This document shows, piece by piece, positions 25,017 through 33,094 of a DNA stretch of 53,039 nucleotides. The stretch is from an uncultured Eubacteriales bacterium. GTDB lineage: Bacteria; Bacillota; Clostridia; Christensenellales; CAG-138. Every line of letters starts with the position of its first letter. Positions within the stretch are counted from its first letter, which is position 1. Under the pieces are notes generated by a model. The model ran no database searches. It had not been told where the DNA came from and saw nothing but the letters and a program-made list of their open reading frames with translations. The DNA lies in NCBI GenBank assembly GCA_900542615.1, contig UQOG01000006.1, forward strand, positions 1 to 53,039. The letters run 5' to 3'. A program made the position numbers and the translations under genes.

Positions 25017-26255
25017 TCAGGCCCCCAGCCAGCGCCGGCAATACGCCGCAGCCTGCTCCAACACGTCTTCCCCCTTCACCGCGTTGGTCAGGGCCGCGCT
25101 GCCCTGGGCCATATCCGGCTTGCCGCCGCCCCGCCCCCCGGCGAGGCCGTTGACCGCCAAACACAGTTCCTTCATGCTGGCCTCCACCCCGGCGCTCCGG
25201 GCCAGCTGGTAATACAGGGTATCTCCCTTCCGGCTGAACAGCAGGGCCACCACGCCGGCTTCCCCGCATAGCTTTTCCGCCAGCAGCTTCAGCTCCCCCA
25301 TATCCAGCCCTTCCAGCAGGGCCGCCGCCAGCCGGATGCCTCCCAGGGCCTCCCCGTTGGCCAGCAGCTCCCCTGCCCGATACGTCAGCAATTCGCCGGT
25401 GCGCTGCTTCAGCTCCCGCTTGCAGCCGGACAGCTCGTCCCCCTGGCGCACCACCGCCTCCAGCGCGTCCTCGCTCTTGACGGAAAACCGCCGGGCCACT
25501 TTGTCCAGCTCCGTCTTTTCCCGCCAGGCCCGTTCCACCCCCCGCATCCCGCAGGAGAACCACAGCCGGGTGCCGCCCTTATACTTGGCCGCGCTGTCGA
25601 TGTGGATGTAGCCGATCTCCCCGGCGCGGGACACATGGGTGCCGCAGCAGGTGCAGGAATCCACCCCCGCCACGTAGACGATGCGTACCGGGCCCGTTAA
25701 GCCCGCCGCCTTTTTCCGCAGGGTCATTTCTGCCAGCTCCGCCCCATCCACTACCTGGATCCGGGTGGGCTGGTTCCGCTGCACCGCCTGGTTGGCGGCC
25801 AGCTCCAGGGCATGGAGCTGCTCCTCATCCAGGAATATATCCAGATCCAGCGTAACGTAATCCGCCGCCATGTGAAATCCTACATTTTTCGCCCCAAAAA
25901 GGGCGTATGCCAGCCCGGAAAGCACATGCTCCCCGCTGTGCTGGGCGCTATGGTCCCGGCGCAGATCCTCCCGAGCCTTGACCAGCACCTGCGTCCCCGG
26001 CTGGATGGGCCGATCCGTCCGGTGGAAAACCAGCTCCCCTTCCTCCCGGGCATGGCTGACTTCGGCTAGTACCGCTCCGGTCTCTATGTGGCACAGCTGC
26101 CCCTGGTCGCTCAGCTGCCCGCCGCCCTCCGGAAAGATCACCGTGGCGTCCAGGCAGAGTGCATACCCATTCTCCACCGCCCGGCATTCCAATACCCGGG
26201 CCGTACAGGTAAGGGTATCCTGCCCTTCCCCGGGATAATACAATCGCTTTGTCAT
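25017..26255 (-). CDS. alanyl-tRNA editing protein, AlaX-like with DHHA1 domain
   Basis: A 412-residue protein matching the editing half of alanyl-tRNA synthetase without the aminoacylation domain. Residues 1-90 are a beta-barrel segment with FPEGGGQLSDQG. The zinc-dependent editing domain has HSAQHSGEHVLS and CTCCGTHVSRAGEIG, giving the His/His/Cys/His metal ligands. The C-terminal part is a DHHA1-like domain with GLAGGRGGGKPDMAQGS. Such stand-alone editors hydrolyse Ser-tRNA(Ala) or Gly-tRNA(Ala). Start ATG 26255 follows GGAGG. It is transcribed leftward with the M14 carboxypeptidase, an unrelated neighbour. Confidence 0.92.
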   Translation of the reverse strand: MTKRLYYPGEGQDTLTCTARVLECRAVENGYALCLDATVIFPEGGGQLSDQGQLCHIETGAVLAEVSHAREEGELVFHRTDRPIQPGTQVLVKAREDLRRDHSAQHSGEHVLSGLAYALFGAKNVGFHMAADYVTLDLDIFLDEEQLHALELAANQAVQRNQPTRIQVVDGAELAEMTLRKKAAGLTGPVRIVYVAGVDSCTCCGTHVSRAGEIGYIHIDSAAKYKGGTRLWFSCGMRGVERAWREKTELDKVARRFSVKSEDALEAVVRQGDELSGCKRELKQRTGELLTYRAGELLANGEALGGIRLAAALLEGLDMGELKLLAEKLCGEAGVVALLFSRKGDTLYYQLARSAGVEASMKELCLAVNGLAGGRGGGKPDMAQGSAALTNAVKGEDVLEQAAAYCRRWLGA

Positions 26256-26346
26256 GATAGGTCCCGCCTCCTGCTCGTTCCGTTTCTAATATATCATAAT
26301 ACCAAATTCAGCTGGCATTGCCAGCCAATAAATTTACAATTTGGTC

Positions 26347-26372
26347 AAAAAAGGGAAGGCTACCGCCTTCCC
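26347..26372 (-). terminator. terminator after the PrsA-like gene
   Basis: Leftward hairpin GGGAAGGC/GCCTTCCC (8 bp, loop of four) followed by six T (complement of 26347-26352), 20 bases past the stop codon. A textbook intrinsic terminator. Confidence 0.9.
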
Positions 26373-26391
26373 CTTGTGGAAAATCCCGCGC

Positions 26392-27594
26392 CTAGTTGAC
26401 GCCCACATAGCTGACCCGCTTTTCATACAGGGTGACGGGGATCTCCTCCCGCCAGGCAGCCAGGGTCTCCTGATAAACCTCGTTCTGCTTCTGGGTATTC
26501 AGGTAATTCAGGATCTCCTCCTCCACCTCTTCAAAGGCCAAAGGCTCCGTGGAAACATCCCCGCACCGGCGGATGATGTGATACCCGTTGCTTCCTTCCA
26601 CGATGCCGGAGGTATCGCCTTCCTCCTTCAGCTCCATGGCAGCGTCATAAAAGGCCTTGTCATACACGCTGTCAAAGCCCTCGCCGATCAGATAGCCCAG
26701 GCTCTTATTCGGCTCGTTGGTCATACCGGGATCCTCGCCGTAGTCCTCGATCAGCTTGTCGAAGTCCTCGCCGGCCTGCACCTTTTCCAGCACCGTTTCC
26801 GCCAGGGCTTTGGAGTCCCGGAAGGAAGCGGAGGAGGAATCGGACAGGGTATCCTCGCTGGACTCGTCCGCAGTTGCCTCATCGTTCATGATGAGGATGT
26901 GCTTTACATAGAACAGGCCCTCCGGCGCCACCAGGGGCTGTACCTCGCCATAGTAGGAGTAATACTGGGAATCCGTATAGTACGCCACAGGATCGGCGGC
27001 ATATTCTTCCTTCTGGGCTTCTAGCTGCTCGTCATACCAAGCCCGGACCTCCTCCTCGGTTACGGAGGGCACCTTGGCCTTTTCCTGCTCGACGAGCTTA
27101 TTGCTCAATGCCTGGTCCAAAGACCCTTGCTCCGTCTCTTCCTTCACCTGGGCAAAGGTCACGCCCGCGGATTTGTACGCCGCGTCAAAGGCCTCGATGG
27201 CGGCCGCTTCCCGCTCCGCCTCATCGGTGATGCTTTCATCCAGATAGCTGCTCAGGTAGGAATCCAGAATGGATTGGGCGGACTCCATGGCCTCCGCAGT
27301 CTCCTCCTCGGTGAGGGTGATATTCCGGCTATGGGCAACGGCCAGGGGCAGCGAAGCCTCCACCAAGTCGTCAAACACCATGGCCCGGGCTTCCTCCAGG
27401 CTTTCGGCGGTAGAGGTATCCACCATACCATAGGAAGAATAGGTATCAAACAGGTTTGCAAACTGGGAGTAGGTAATCTCCACATCCCCCACCTTTGCGA
27501 CCACGGGGTTGGAAATCACCGCGCTGCACCCGCCCAGCATCAGCACGGCCAACACCAGGGCGCAAATACGCAAAAGGGTCTTCTGGTTGTTCAT
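26392..27594 (-). CDS. PrsA/SurA-like peptidyl-prolyl isomerase lipoprotein
   Basis: A 400-residue extracytoplasmic foldase. The signal peptide ends MLGGC with Cys23 as lipid anchor. A SurA-N-like helical domain (about 40-220) includes VAKVGDVEITYSQFANLF and TEEEVRAWYDEQ. A parvulin-type PpiC domain follows from about 230 (VKHILIMN, then LAETVLEKVQAGEDFDKLIEDYGEDPGM, LGYLIGEGF and EGSNGYHIIRR). The rotamase domain is interrupted by an acidic Ser/Glu/Asp-rich loop (SSEDTLSDSSSAS). PrsA proteins help secreted proteins fold at the membrane-wall interface. Start ATG 27594 with AAGGAG about 12 bases upstream. Single gene with its own promoter and terminator. Confidence 0.92.
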   Translation of the reverse strand: MNNQKTLLRICALVLAVLMLGGCSAVISNPVVAKVGDVEITYSQFANLFDTYSSYGMVDTSTAESLEEARAMVFDDLVEASLPLAVAHSRNITLTEEETAEAMESAQSILDSYLSSYLDESITDEAEREAAAIEAFDAAYKSAGVTFAQVKEETEQGSLDQALSNKLVEQEKAKVPSVTEEEVRAWYDEQLEAQKEEYAADPVAYYTDSQYYSYYGEVQPLVAPEGLFYVKHILIMNDEATADESSEDTLSDSSSASFRDSKALAETVLEKVQAGEDFDKLIEDYGEDPGMTNEPNKSLGYLIGEGFDSVYDKAFYDAAMELKEEGDTSGIVEGSNGYHIIRRCGDVSTEPLAFEEVEEEILNYLNTQKQNEVYQETLAAWREEIPVTLYEKRVSYVGVN

Positions 27595-27647
27595 ATCAGT
27601 TGCGATCTCCTTTGTTTTTGCCCGATGGGCATATCATCAGCCTTATC

Positions 27648-27676
27648 ATTTTATACGCTGGCCAGCGGCCTGTCAA
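27648..27676 (-). promoter_or_regulatory. promoter of the PrsA-like gene
   Basis: Leftward TTGACA (27671-27676), 17-base spacer, TAAAAT (27648-27653), about 55 bases before the start codon. On the plus strand a TATAAT at 27728-27733 probably serves pgsA, but its only -35-like hexamer (TTGTAG, 27702-27707) is 20 bases away. Confidence 0.8.
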
Positions 27677-27832
27677 CCGCCGACATGCTTCTGCCAAGTT
27701 TTTGTAGAAAGAAATTACAAAATAGGCTATAATAGGGAAAGATATGCGCCGCTAAAATGCATTTTTCAAACCGGGGATGCTTTCTTTACGGCTTCCCTAC
27801 CGCATTTTTCCGGGGCCGATAGGAGGTGCATC

Positions 27833-28396
27833 TTGAAGCATATACCCAATATCCTTTCCGCGATCCGTTTGATTATGGTGGGGATATTCGCCTATTTTTT
27901 TCAGCAAGGAAACTATTTGGCCGCTGTGTTGGTTTATGGCGCGGCTTTTTTAACGGATATCTTAGACGGATATCTGGCGCGGCATTTTCATTGGATCACG
28001 GATCTTGGCAAGATCTTGGACCCCCTGGCGGACAAGCTGATGCTGCTGTGCGCCCTGTTCTGCTTCTATCGGGCGGGCTGGCTCCCCCTGTTCATCCCCC
28101 TGGCGGCGGCGGTCAAGGAGCTGGCTATGCTGCTGGGCGGCCTGATGGTGCTGGGGAAGCGGAAGCTGGTGGTAGTCTCCGATTGGTGGGGGAAATTCGC
28201 CGCGGGCTTTTTCAACGTGAGCGTATTGCTGACGCTGATCGCCAACCTGGCAAAAATGCCCTTTTTGCATCGGATCACCCTGCCCCTATTTTGCCTGGCC
28301 ATCCTTTTTGCCTGCATCGCCTGCGTCCACTATGCCCGCACCCAGGTGCTCAACAGCGGCCAGCAGGCCGCCTCCACTGATAAAAAGGAATCATGA
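27833..28396 (+). CDS. pgsA: CDP-diacylglycerol-glycerol-3-phosphate 3-phosphatidyltransferase (PgsA-like)
   Basis: A 187-residue CDP-alcohol phosphatidyltransferase with about five membrane helices. The catalytic motif D-x2-DG-x2-AR-x8-G-x3-D-x3-D is complete (DILDGYLAR, then DLGKILDPLADK). The N terminus LKHIPNILSAIRLIMVG matches PgsA. Start is TTG 27833 with AGGAGG at 6 bases; the frame is open upstream to 27509 but without homology. The product is phosphatidylglycerol phosphate, the route to phosphatidylglycerol, which is also the lipid donor for Lgt (13497-14564). Other CDP-alcohol transferases share the motif, so the exact substrate is inferred. Confidence 0.9.
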   Translation: MKHIPNILSAIRLIMVGIFAYFFQQGNYLAAVLVYGAAFLTDILDGYLARHFHWITDLGKILDPLADKLMLLCALFCFYRAGWLPLFIPLAAAVKELAMLLGGLMVLGKRKLVVVSDWWGKFAAGFFNVSVLLTLIANLAKMPFLHRITLPLFCLAILFACIACVHYARTQVLNSGQQAASTDKKES

Positions 28397-28488
28397 CGGC
28401 CGGCGCATAGGCCATTTCCGTTGCTTCCTATATTTTATTTATTCCGGCCCGCCTTTTCACGCCGGATCCCAATGCTTTGACACATGCA

Positions 28489-28531
28489 AAGCCGGCGCTT
28501 GCCCTGCGGGGAAAGCGCCGGCTTGCCTTTT
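28489..28531 (+). terminator. terminator after pgsA
   Basis: A perfect 12-bp stem, AAGCCGGCGCTT (28489-28500) with its complement (28513-28524), followed by GCCTTTTGG. It lies between the convergent pgsA and asnB genes and may serve both. Confidence 0.75.
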
Positions 28532-28536
28532 GGGGA

Positions 28537-30126
28537 TCAGCGGCCGCTGTCCCCGTAGTTGGCCAGCACCCTAGCGGAAGGGTCGTTCACATCGCAGCCG
28601 GTCCAGTCTTTGTTTGGCATCCAAAAATCCTTGACCATGGCCGCCTGGCCGGGATAATACCGCTCGAAGATCTCCCGATATAGCAGGCTTTCCTTGGTAA
28701 AGGGCCTGGCAAAGTCATAGCGGCTGCGTTTTTTCTGATATTCCGCCTGGGTATAGCAGCTTTCTGCGTAGGCCTTCAGATCGTCCACCATGGAGTGGCC
28801 CACCGCGTCGGAAAACGCCGCTTTTTCCCGGTAAAGGATGCTTAGCGGAAGCCAATCCCCTTCAAAGGCCCGCCGGAGCAGATATTTGCCCTTGTGATAA
28901 CGGTTCATCTTCATGGCCGGGTCTATGCGCATCACATACCGGACGAAATCCAAATCCCCAAAGGGTACCCGCGCCTCCAAGGAGTTTGCCGAAATGCACC
29001 GGTCCGCCCGCAGCACGTCGTACATATACAGCTCATCTACCCGCTTCTTGGCCTCCGCCTGGAAGGCGGCCGCGTCCGGGGCAAAATCCGTATATTTGTA
29101 GCCGAATAGCTCGTCGCTGATCTCCCCTGTGAGCAGAACCCTGATATCCGTTTGCTGATGGATGGCCTTGCACACCAGATACATGCCCATGCTGGCCCGG
29201 ATGGTGGTAATGTCGTAGGTGCCAAGGACGCTGATCACCTCCTCCAGGGAGCGAATCACCTCTTCCTTGGTCATAAAGACCTCCGTATGGTCGCTGCCGA
29301 TGTAATCCGCCACCTGTCTTGCATATTTTAGGTCGATGGCGTCCTTATCCATGCCGATGGCAAAGGTGCGGATGGTCTTTTTCGACCCCAGGAGCTTTTG
29401 GGCGATGGCGCACACCAGGCTGCTGTCCAGGCCGCCGGAGAGCAAAAACCCCAGGGGCGCGTCTGCGTCCAGCCTTTTTTCCACCCCGCGGATCAGCTTT
29501 TCCCGGATGTTTTTACACACCGTATCCAGATCGTCCCGGCAATATTCCTCCGGCGCCACCGTGGTAAGATCCGCAAAGGGCACAAATTTTCCATCCGCGT
29601 AATAGCAGCCCGGTGGGAAGGGCATCACTTTGCCGCAAAGCCCCATCAGGTTTTTCGCCTCGCTGGCAAAGGCGATGGTGCCGTCCCGCAAATAGCCGTA
29701 AAATAGCGGCCGGATGCCGATGGGGTCCCGGGCGGCGATCAACTGCCGCTTCCTTGCGTCATACAGGATCAAGGCGAACTCCGCGTCCAGCTGCCGGAAC
29801 ATATCTACCCCATACTTCCGGTACAGGGGCAGCAGCACTTCGCAATCGGATTGGCTTTGAAAGGTATATTCCGCCTCCAGCGCCGCCCGCAGCTTGCGAA
29901 AGCCGTAGATTTCTCCATTGCACACCACCATATCCCCCTCCAGGGAAAAGGGCTGCATCCCCTCGGGGCTCAGGCCCATGATGGCCAGCCGGTGGAAGCA
30001 AAGATAGCCCGTGGGCGTCTCCTGGATACGGGTCATGTCCGGCCCCCGTTGCAGGGTGCGGTCAAAGCAGGTAGCCAGCTGGGCAAAGTCTACTTTTTTG
30101 CTCTCGATTCCCATGATAGAACACAT
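28537..30126 (-). CDS. asnB: glutamine-dependent asparagine synthetase
   Basis: A 529-residue enzyme converting aspartate, glutamine and ATP to asparagine. The N terminus MCSIMGI places the catalytic Cys2 directly after the initiator Met, which fixes the start at 30126 (GGAGGTG upstream), not the in-frame ATG at 30135. The Ntn glutaminase domain shows RGPDMTRI, HRLAIMGLSPEGMQPF and VCNGEIYGFRKLR. The synthetase domain has the pyrophosphate loop LLSGGLDSSLV, and EARVPFGDLDFV with YREKAAFSDAVG near the end. Length is close to AsnB of E. coli (554). Regulated by the T-box leader directly upstream, which reads an asparagine codon. Single-gene unit. Confidence 0.96.
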   Translation of the reverse strand: MCSIMGIESKKVDFAQLATCFDRTLQRGPDMTRIQETPTGYLCFHRLAIMGLSPEGMQPFSLEGDMVVCNGEIYGFRKLRAALEAEYTFQSQSDCEVLLPLYRKYGVDMFRQLDAEFALILYDARKRQLIAARDPIGIRPLFYGYLRDGTIAFASEAKNLMGLCGKVMPFPPGCYYADGKFVPFADLTTVAPEEYCRDDLDTVCKNIREKLIRGVEKRLDADAPLGFLLSGGLDSSLVCAIAQKLLGSKKTIRTFAIGMDKDAIDLKYARQVADYIGSDHTEVFMTKEEVIRSLEEVISVLGTYDITTIRASMGMYLVCKAIHQQTDIRVLLTGEISDELFGYKYTDFAPDAAAFQAEAKKRVDELYMYDVLRADRCISANSLEARVPFGDLDFVRYVMRIDPAMKMNRYHKGKYLLRRAFEGDWLPLSILYREKAAFSDAVGHSMVDDLKAYAESCYTQAEYQKKRSRYDFARPFTKESLLYREIFERYYPGQAAMVKDFWMPNKDWTGCDVNDPSARVLANYGDSGR

Positions 30127-30139
30127 AAAAAGCACCTCC

Positions 30140-30418
30140 GAAATTGCAGCGCCCTAAAAAACATTTTTTAGGACGAATCGCTGCTATCCGCGGTGCCACC
30201 TAATTTATTGCAAATGCAATCCCTTTTCCGGCTCTAACAAGCCTAGCGGCTGTAACGCGCCGCCCGCGTCGCCCCTACCGGCCTAAGGTCAGGCTTTGGG
30301 TTTGCTGCTCCCGAGTGTTATTCGCGCAGGGCCTTGTACGGGATTCCCACCATCGCCCGCTCTCTAAGACTGGTGTCCGGCGCTACTTGTCTCGATCCAA
30401 GCATTTAAAATATGGGAA
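30140..30418 (-). ncRNA. T-box riboswitch, Asn specifier, controlling asnB
   Basis: A leader of about 290 bases with T-box landmarks. Reading leftward: AGAGAGCGGGCG and GGTGGGAATCCCG elements of Stem I, then GAATAACACTCGGGAG in which AAC (30317-30319) sits at the specifier position and codes Asn, then the T-box core TGGCACCGCGG (30188-30198). The core is followed by a long hairpin, GCAG plus CGTCCTAAAAAA paired with TTTTTTAGGGCG plus CTGC, just before the ribosome site. Uncharged tRNA-Asn would stabilise the antiterminator and switch on asnB. The terminator lacks a U-run after the stem; the Us lie inside its 3' arm. Confidence 0.93.
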
Positions 30419-30420
30419 TA

Positions 30421-30449
30421 ATGATACCACCCAACCGGCGAATTGTCAA
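30421..30449 (-). promoter_or_regulatory. promoter of the asnB T-box transcript
   Basis: Leftward TTGACA (30444-30449), 17-base spacer, TATCAT (30421-30426). It begins the T-box leader a few bases downstream. Confidence 0.9.
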
Positions 30450-30520
30450 CAGAAAAAAACTTTCTCTCCTCGGCACGAAAAAGCCGCCGGCCTATGGCCG
30501 GCGGCATGGAAGAACCAGCC

Positions 30521-31054
30521 TTAGGGCAGCAGCGTCTGAATGTATTCGCAGGCGATATTCACCCCGCTCACCACCGCGGTGGAGCTGATGGTGGCGTTGG
30601 TGACCGCGTCCACATCCGTCCCCAGGGCGATGGGGGCGTTCAGCCCGGCAAACTGGTCGGTAAAGGCCGCATCCCGGGTTTTGGCGCCCAGGCCCATGGT
30701 TTCGGAAAAGTTGGGGCCGCCTACGCTGATGCCGGTGATGATCCCGGCCGTGTCCATGCCCACAGTCACCTGGATCTCCCCGCCATAGCCCTTGACGGTG
30801 ACCTGGGCCACATAGCCCACGGCCGCCTCGCCCACAAGGCCCTGATAGCAGCTATCCAGCCCGGCGTCCTCCGCCACCTCCAGGGGCTCAAACGCCTCCG
30901 CCTGGGGCAACACCGCCCGGCGGGCCTCCTCATCCTTGATCAGGGTCTGCTGGGCAATGACCGGGGCGGTCAGCTCGTTGGTAAAGCCCAGTAGCAAGCC
31001 AGCCACCAGGGCGATCAAGCCCAGGGTGATCCATGCGGGGATTCCTTTTTTCAT
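30521..31054 (-). CDS. FMN-binding, RnfG-like membrane-anchored flavoprotein
   Basis: A 177-residue protein with one N-terminal helix (PAWITLGLIALVAGLLLGF) and an extracytoplasmic FMN-binding domain. The flavinylation motif is DAVTNATIS near the C terminus, where ApbE links FMN by a phosphoester bond to the second Thr; the usual form is D-x-x-S/T-G/A-x-T, so Asn at the G/A position is slightly unusual. GMDTAGIITGISV and ETMGLGAKTRD are typical RnfG/NqrC segments. It is not in an Rnf operon. Start 31054 (MKKGIPAW) is chosen for the charged N terminus; an ATG at 31063 is also possible. Last gene of the NusG_II / Gx-transporter / FMN-binding unit. Confidence 0.88.
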   Translation of the reverse strand: MKKGIPAWITLGLIALVAGLLLGFTNELTAPVIAQQTLIKDEEARRAVLPQAEAFEPLEVAEDAGLDSCYQGLVGEAAVGYVAQVTVKGYGGEIQVTVGMDTAGIITGISVGGPNFSETMGLGAKTRDAAFTDQFAGLNAPIALGTDVDAVTNATISSTAVVSGVNIACEYIQTLLP

Positions 31055-31094
31055 AAAAACCATACGCTCCTTTAAAAGCAAAATAAACGATGTG

Positions 31095-31607
31095 TTATTT
31101 ATTTTCGTGTTTTGAATGATCCATCGCTTCCATAGCAGAAAAGGTAGCCTTGGCGGCCACGCCTGTAAGCATCCCTGTTATTATAGCGGAAACCAGCAGG
31201 ATTGGCAAGTAGGAAAGCACAGGGGCCACCCCGATCACCAGGGCGGCAGCCGCCAGCTGGCCCAGATTATGGCACACCGCGCCGCAGACGGAAACCCCGA
31301 TCAACCCCATACCGGACAAGCGCTTTGCCCCCAGCATGGCGCACAGGCTGCAAACGCCCCCGGCCAAGCTGTATAAATATGCGCTGGGTGTGCCGAAGAG
31401 CAGCCCGCTGAGCAGCACCTTGCCCAGCATCAGCCAGGCGGTCTGCTTCCCGCCCAACGCATATAAACCAAACAGCAGCACCGTATTCCCCAGCCCCAGC
31501 TTCACCCCGGGCAGGCCCGGGGCAATGGGCAGCAGGCTTTCCACATAGCCCAGCACCAGCGCCAGCCCCATAAACAGGCCGAACCGGGCGATCTCCTTTG
31601 CCTTCAT
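31095..31607 (-). CDS. Gx-transporter family membrane protein (EetB-like)
   Basis: A 170-residue protein with about five membrane helices, starting MKAKEIARFGLFMGLALVLGYVESLLP. GVKLGLGNTVLLFGLYALG is the signature of the Gx_transp family, often labelled heptaprenyl diphosphate synthase component I and resembling ECF transporter S-components. The family regularly accompanies a NusG_II protein, an FMN-binding protein and ApbE; in Listeria the pair EetA/EetB belongs to the extracellular electron transfer locus, as I recall. Its start overlaps the stop of the NusG_II gene (4 bases), showing translational coupling. The transported compound is unknown. Confidence 0.85.
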   Translation of the reverse strand: MKAKEIARFGLFMGLALVLGYVESLLPIAPGLPGVKLGLGNTVLLFGLYALGGKQTAWLMLGKVLLSGLLFGTPSAYLYSLAGGVCSLCAMLGAKRLSGMGLIGVSVCGAVCHNLGQLAAAALVIGVAPVLSYLPILLVSAIITGMLTGVAAKATFSAMEAMDHSKHENK

Positions 31608-31987
31608 TCCCCATCCTCCACCAGCTCCACGCTCACCTGGTTGGGCAGGCATATGATCCACCTGCCCAGGGACCGTTGCTGGGTCTCCCCCGGGATCAGC
31701 GGGCTTTGATGGACGCAGTCCTGGTTCGGGCAGCTGGCCGCCGCCATATATGCCTGCCCCTGTCGGATCACCAGCAGATTCCAGCTGCCGTCCGCCTGCT
31801 GGATGCGGATCTCCTGCTCCTCGGAAAGGGAGACCTCCTGGTATAGCGATTCCCCCACGTAGATCCGCAGCCGGCACCCGCCGCCTTTTCCCCGGACCGC
31901 CAGGGCCACGATCCCCGCCAGGGCCAAAAGCCCCAGGACCAGCCAGATATCCTTGCCCGTCAACAGCCGGGCCTTCGCCTTCCCCAT
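31604..31987 (-). CDS. NusG domain II-type membrane-anchored protein (EetA-like)
   Basis: A 127-residue protein with one N-terminal helix (DIWLVLGLLALAGIVALAV) and a small outside domain: RLRIYVGESLYQEVSLSEEQEI, WNLLVIRQGQAYMAAASCPNQDCVHQSP and RWIICLPNQVSVELV. The C-P-N-Q-D-C-V-H motif is characteristic of the NusG_II-domain exported proteins and could bind metal or form a disulfide. Despite the name they are unrelated in role to the transcription factor NusG. ATG 31987 has GGAGGT ten bases upstream; a GTG at 31999 is closer to the first AGGAGG. First gene of the operon. Confidence 0.85.
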   Translation of the reverse strand: MGKAKARLLTGKDIWLVLGLLALAGIVALAVRGKGGGCRLRIYVGESLYQEVSLSEEQEIRIQQADGSWNLLVIRQGQAYMAAASCPNQDCVHQSPLIPGETQQRSLGRWIICLPNQVSVELVEDGE

Positions 31988-32078
31988 GGGCTTTTGCACC
32001 TCCCTCCTAAACCATTCCCGCGCCCCGGCTGTTCGCCAACGGGCTTTATTATAGATAAAAACTATAATGTAGGGAATA

Positions 32079-32342
32079 TTATAGATCCTCTACCCGAATC
32101 GTCTCCGGGGCGCCCCCCCGGATGCGAAACAGCCGCCAGCCCTCCTCCAAGCCCTGGGAAAGGGCGGCCTTAAGCTTCCCGGCGTCCTGCTCCTCCACCC
32201 GCAGCGAGATGCCGCACCCCGCCTGAACCGCCCGCAACGTAGGCATTACGCACACGGGCACCAGGTCCTTGAAGCGCCGCTGGGCAGCGATGGCCTGGTG
32301 GGTGGATGCAAAGGACAGCATGTAATACGTATCCGCGCGCAT
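32079..32342 (-). CDS. DUF3343 protein, putative Se/S carrier-like
   Basis: An 87-residue protein of the DUF3343 type. It shows YYMLSFASTHQAIAAQRRFKD, then VCVMPTLRAVQAGCGISLRV with the conserved GCGIS cysteine, and ends in basic and acidic segments. The family co-occurs with YedF, SelD and selenium-related genes and has been suggested to carry Se or S. Here it is divergent from yedF, with starts about 100 bases apart. Start ATG 32342 with AGGAGG. The carrier role is a literature suggestion, not shown by this sequence. Confidence 0.85.
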   Translation of the reverse strand: MRADTYYMLSFASTHQAIAAQRRFKDLVPVCVMPTLRAVQAGCGISLRVEEQDAGKLKAALSQGLEEGWRLFRIRGGAPETIRVEDL

Positions 32343-32443
32343 AGCATCCCTCCTGTTTTTTTCATTATAAGATATTGTGTTTTGCCCGGCAATGGGCTAT
32401 CATTGTTTATAGATAATTCCCAATGAAAAGGAGTCCTTCCAGT

Positions 32444-33022
32444 ATGGCACATTACATCGACGCAATGGGCAAAGCCTGCCCCCAACCCGTTATCTTAGCC
32501 AAGCAAGCCCTGGACGCCGGCCAGGTCCCCCTCACCATCGACGTGGATAACCCCACCGCCGTGGAAAACCTCAAGCGCATGGCCGCCAGCCGGGGCGTGG
32601 AGGCCCAGGTTTCCGAAGCCGGCGGCCGCTACTCCGTCACCTTCCAGCAAAGCGGCCAGGCCGCCCAGCCCCAGGCCCAGAAGGGCTCCTATGGGGTGTT
32701 CATCGGCAAGGAATGGGTTGGAGACGGGGATCCGACCCTGGGCGGCAACCTGATGAAGATGTTCCTTTACACCCTCTCCCAGAGCGAGGATGTGCCCGCC
32801 GCCCTGCTGTTCATGAACGGCGGCGTCAAGCTCCCCGCCGGGGACGCGGCGGATGTAATCGACAGCATTCGCGCCCTGGAGCAAAAGGGCGCCGCCGTGC
32901 TGGTATGCGGCACCTGCCTGAACTTCTTCGGCATCGCCGACAAGCTGCAGGTGGGCACGGTGAGCAACATGTACGATATCGTATCCAAAATGCAGGCCTG
33001 CGATAAGGTCATCACCGTGTAA
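32444..33022 (+). CDS. yedF: YedF-type sulfurtransferase-like selenium metabolism protein
   Basis: A 192-residue two-domain protein. Residues 1-70 are a TusA-like domain, IDAMGKACPQPVILAKQAL, with Cys12 in the C-P-Q-P motif. The C-terminal DsrE-like domain (from about 85) starts GVFIGKEWVGDGDPTLGGNLMKMFLYTLSQ and includes LFMNGGVKL and VCGTCLNFFG with two cysteines. This arrangement is the YedF protein of selenium-using bacteria. Start ATG 32444 is preceded by AAAAGGAG at ten bases; the in-frame ATG at 32423 has no ribosome site. No selD, selA or selenoprotein gene is in the window. A very strong terminator follows. Confidence 0.9.
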   Translation: MAHYIDAMGKACPQPVILAKQALDAGQVPLTIDVDNPTAVENLKRMAASRGVEAQVSEAGGRYSVTFQQSGQAAQPQAQKGSYGVFIGKEWVGDGDPTLGGNLMKMFLYTLSQSEDVPAALLFMNGGVKLPAGDAADVIDSIRALEQKGAAVLVCGTCLNFFGIADKLQVGTVSNMYDIVSKMQACDKVITV

Positions 33023-33036
33023 GGCGGCCCTGTCCA

Positions 33037-33085
33037 GGACCTGAAAAAAGTGGCGGTCATGCCACTTTTTTCAGGTCCTTTTTTT
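33037..33085 (+). terminator. strong terminator after yedF
   Basis: A perfect 18-bp stem (33037-33054 with 33061-33078, loop GGTCAT) followed by seven T. The inner part AAAAAGTGGC/GCCACTTTTT is the same as in the hairpin at 21-48. The convergent pfkA gene ends 10 bases beyond. Confidence 0.93.
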
Positions 33086-33094
33086 GCCTCCGGC

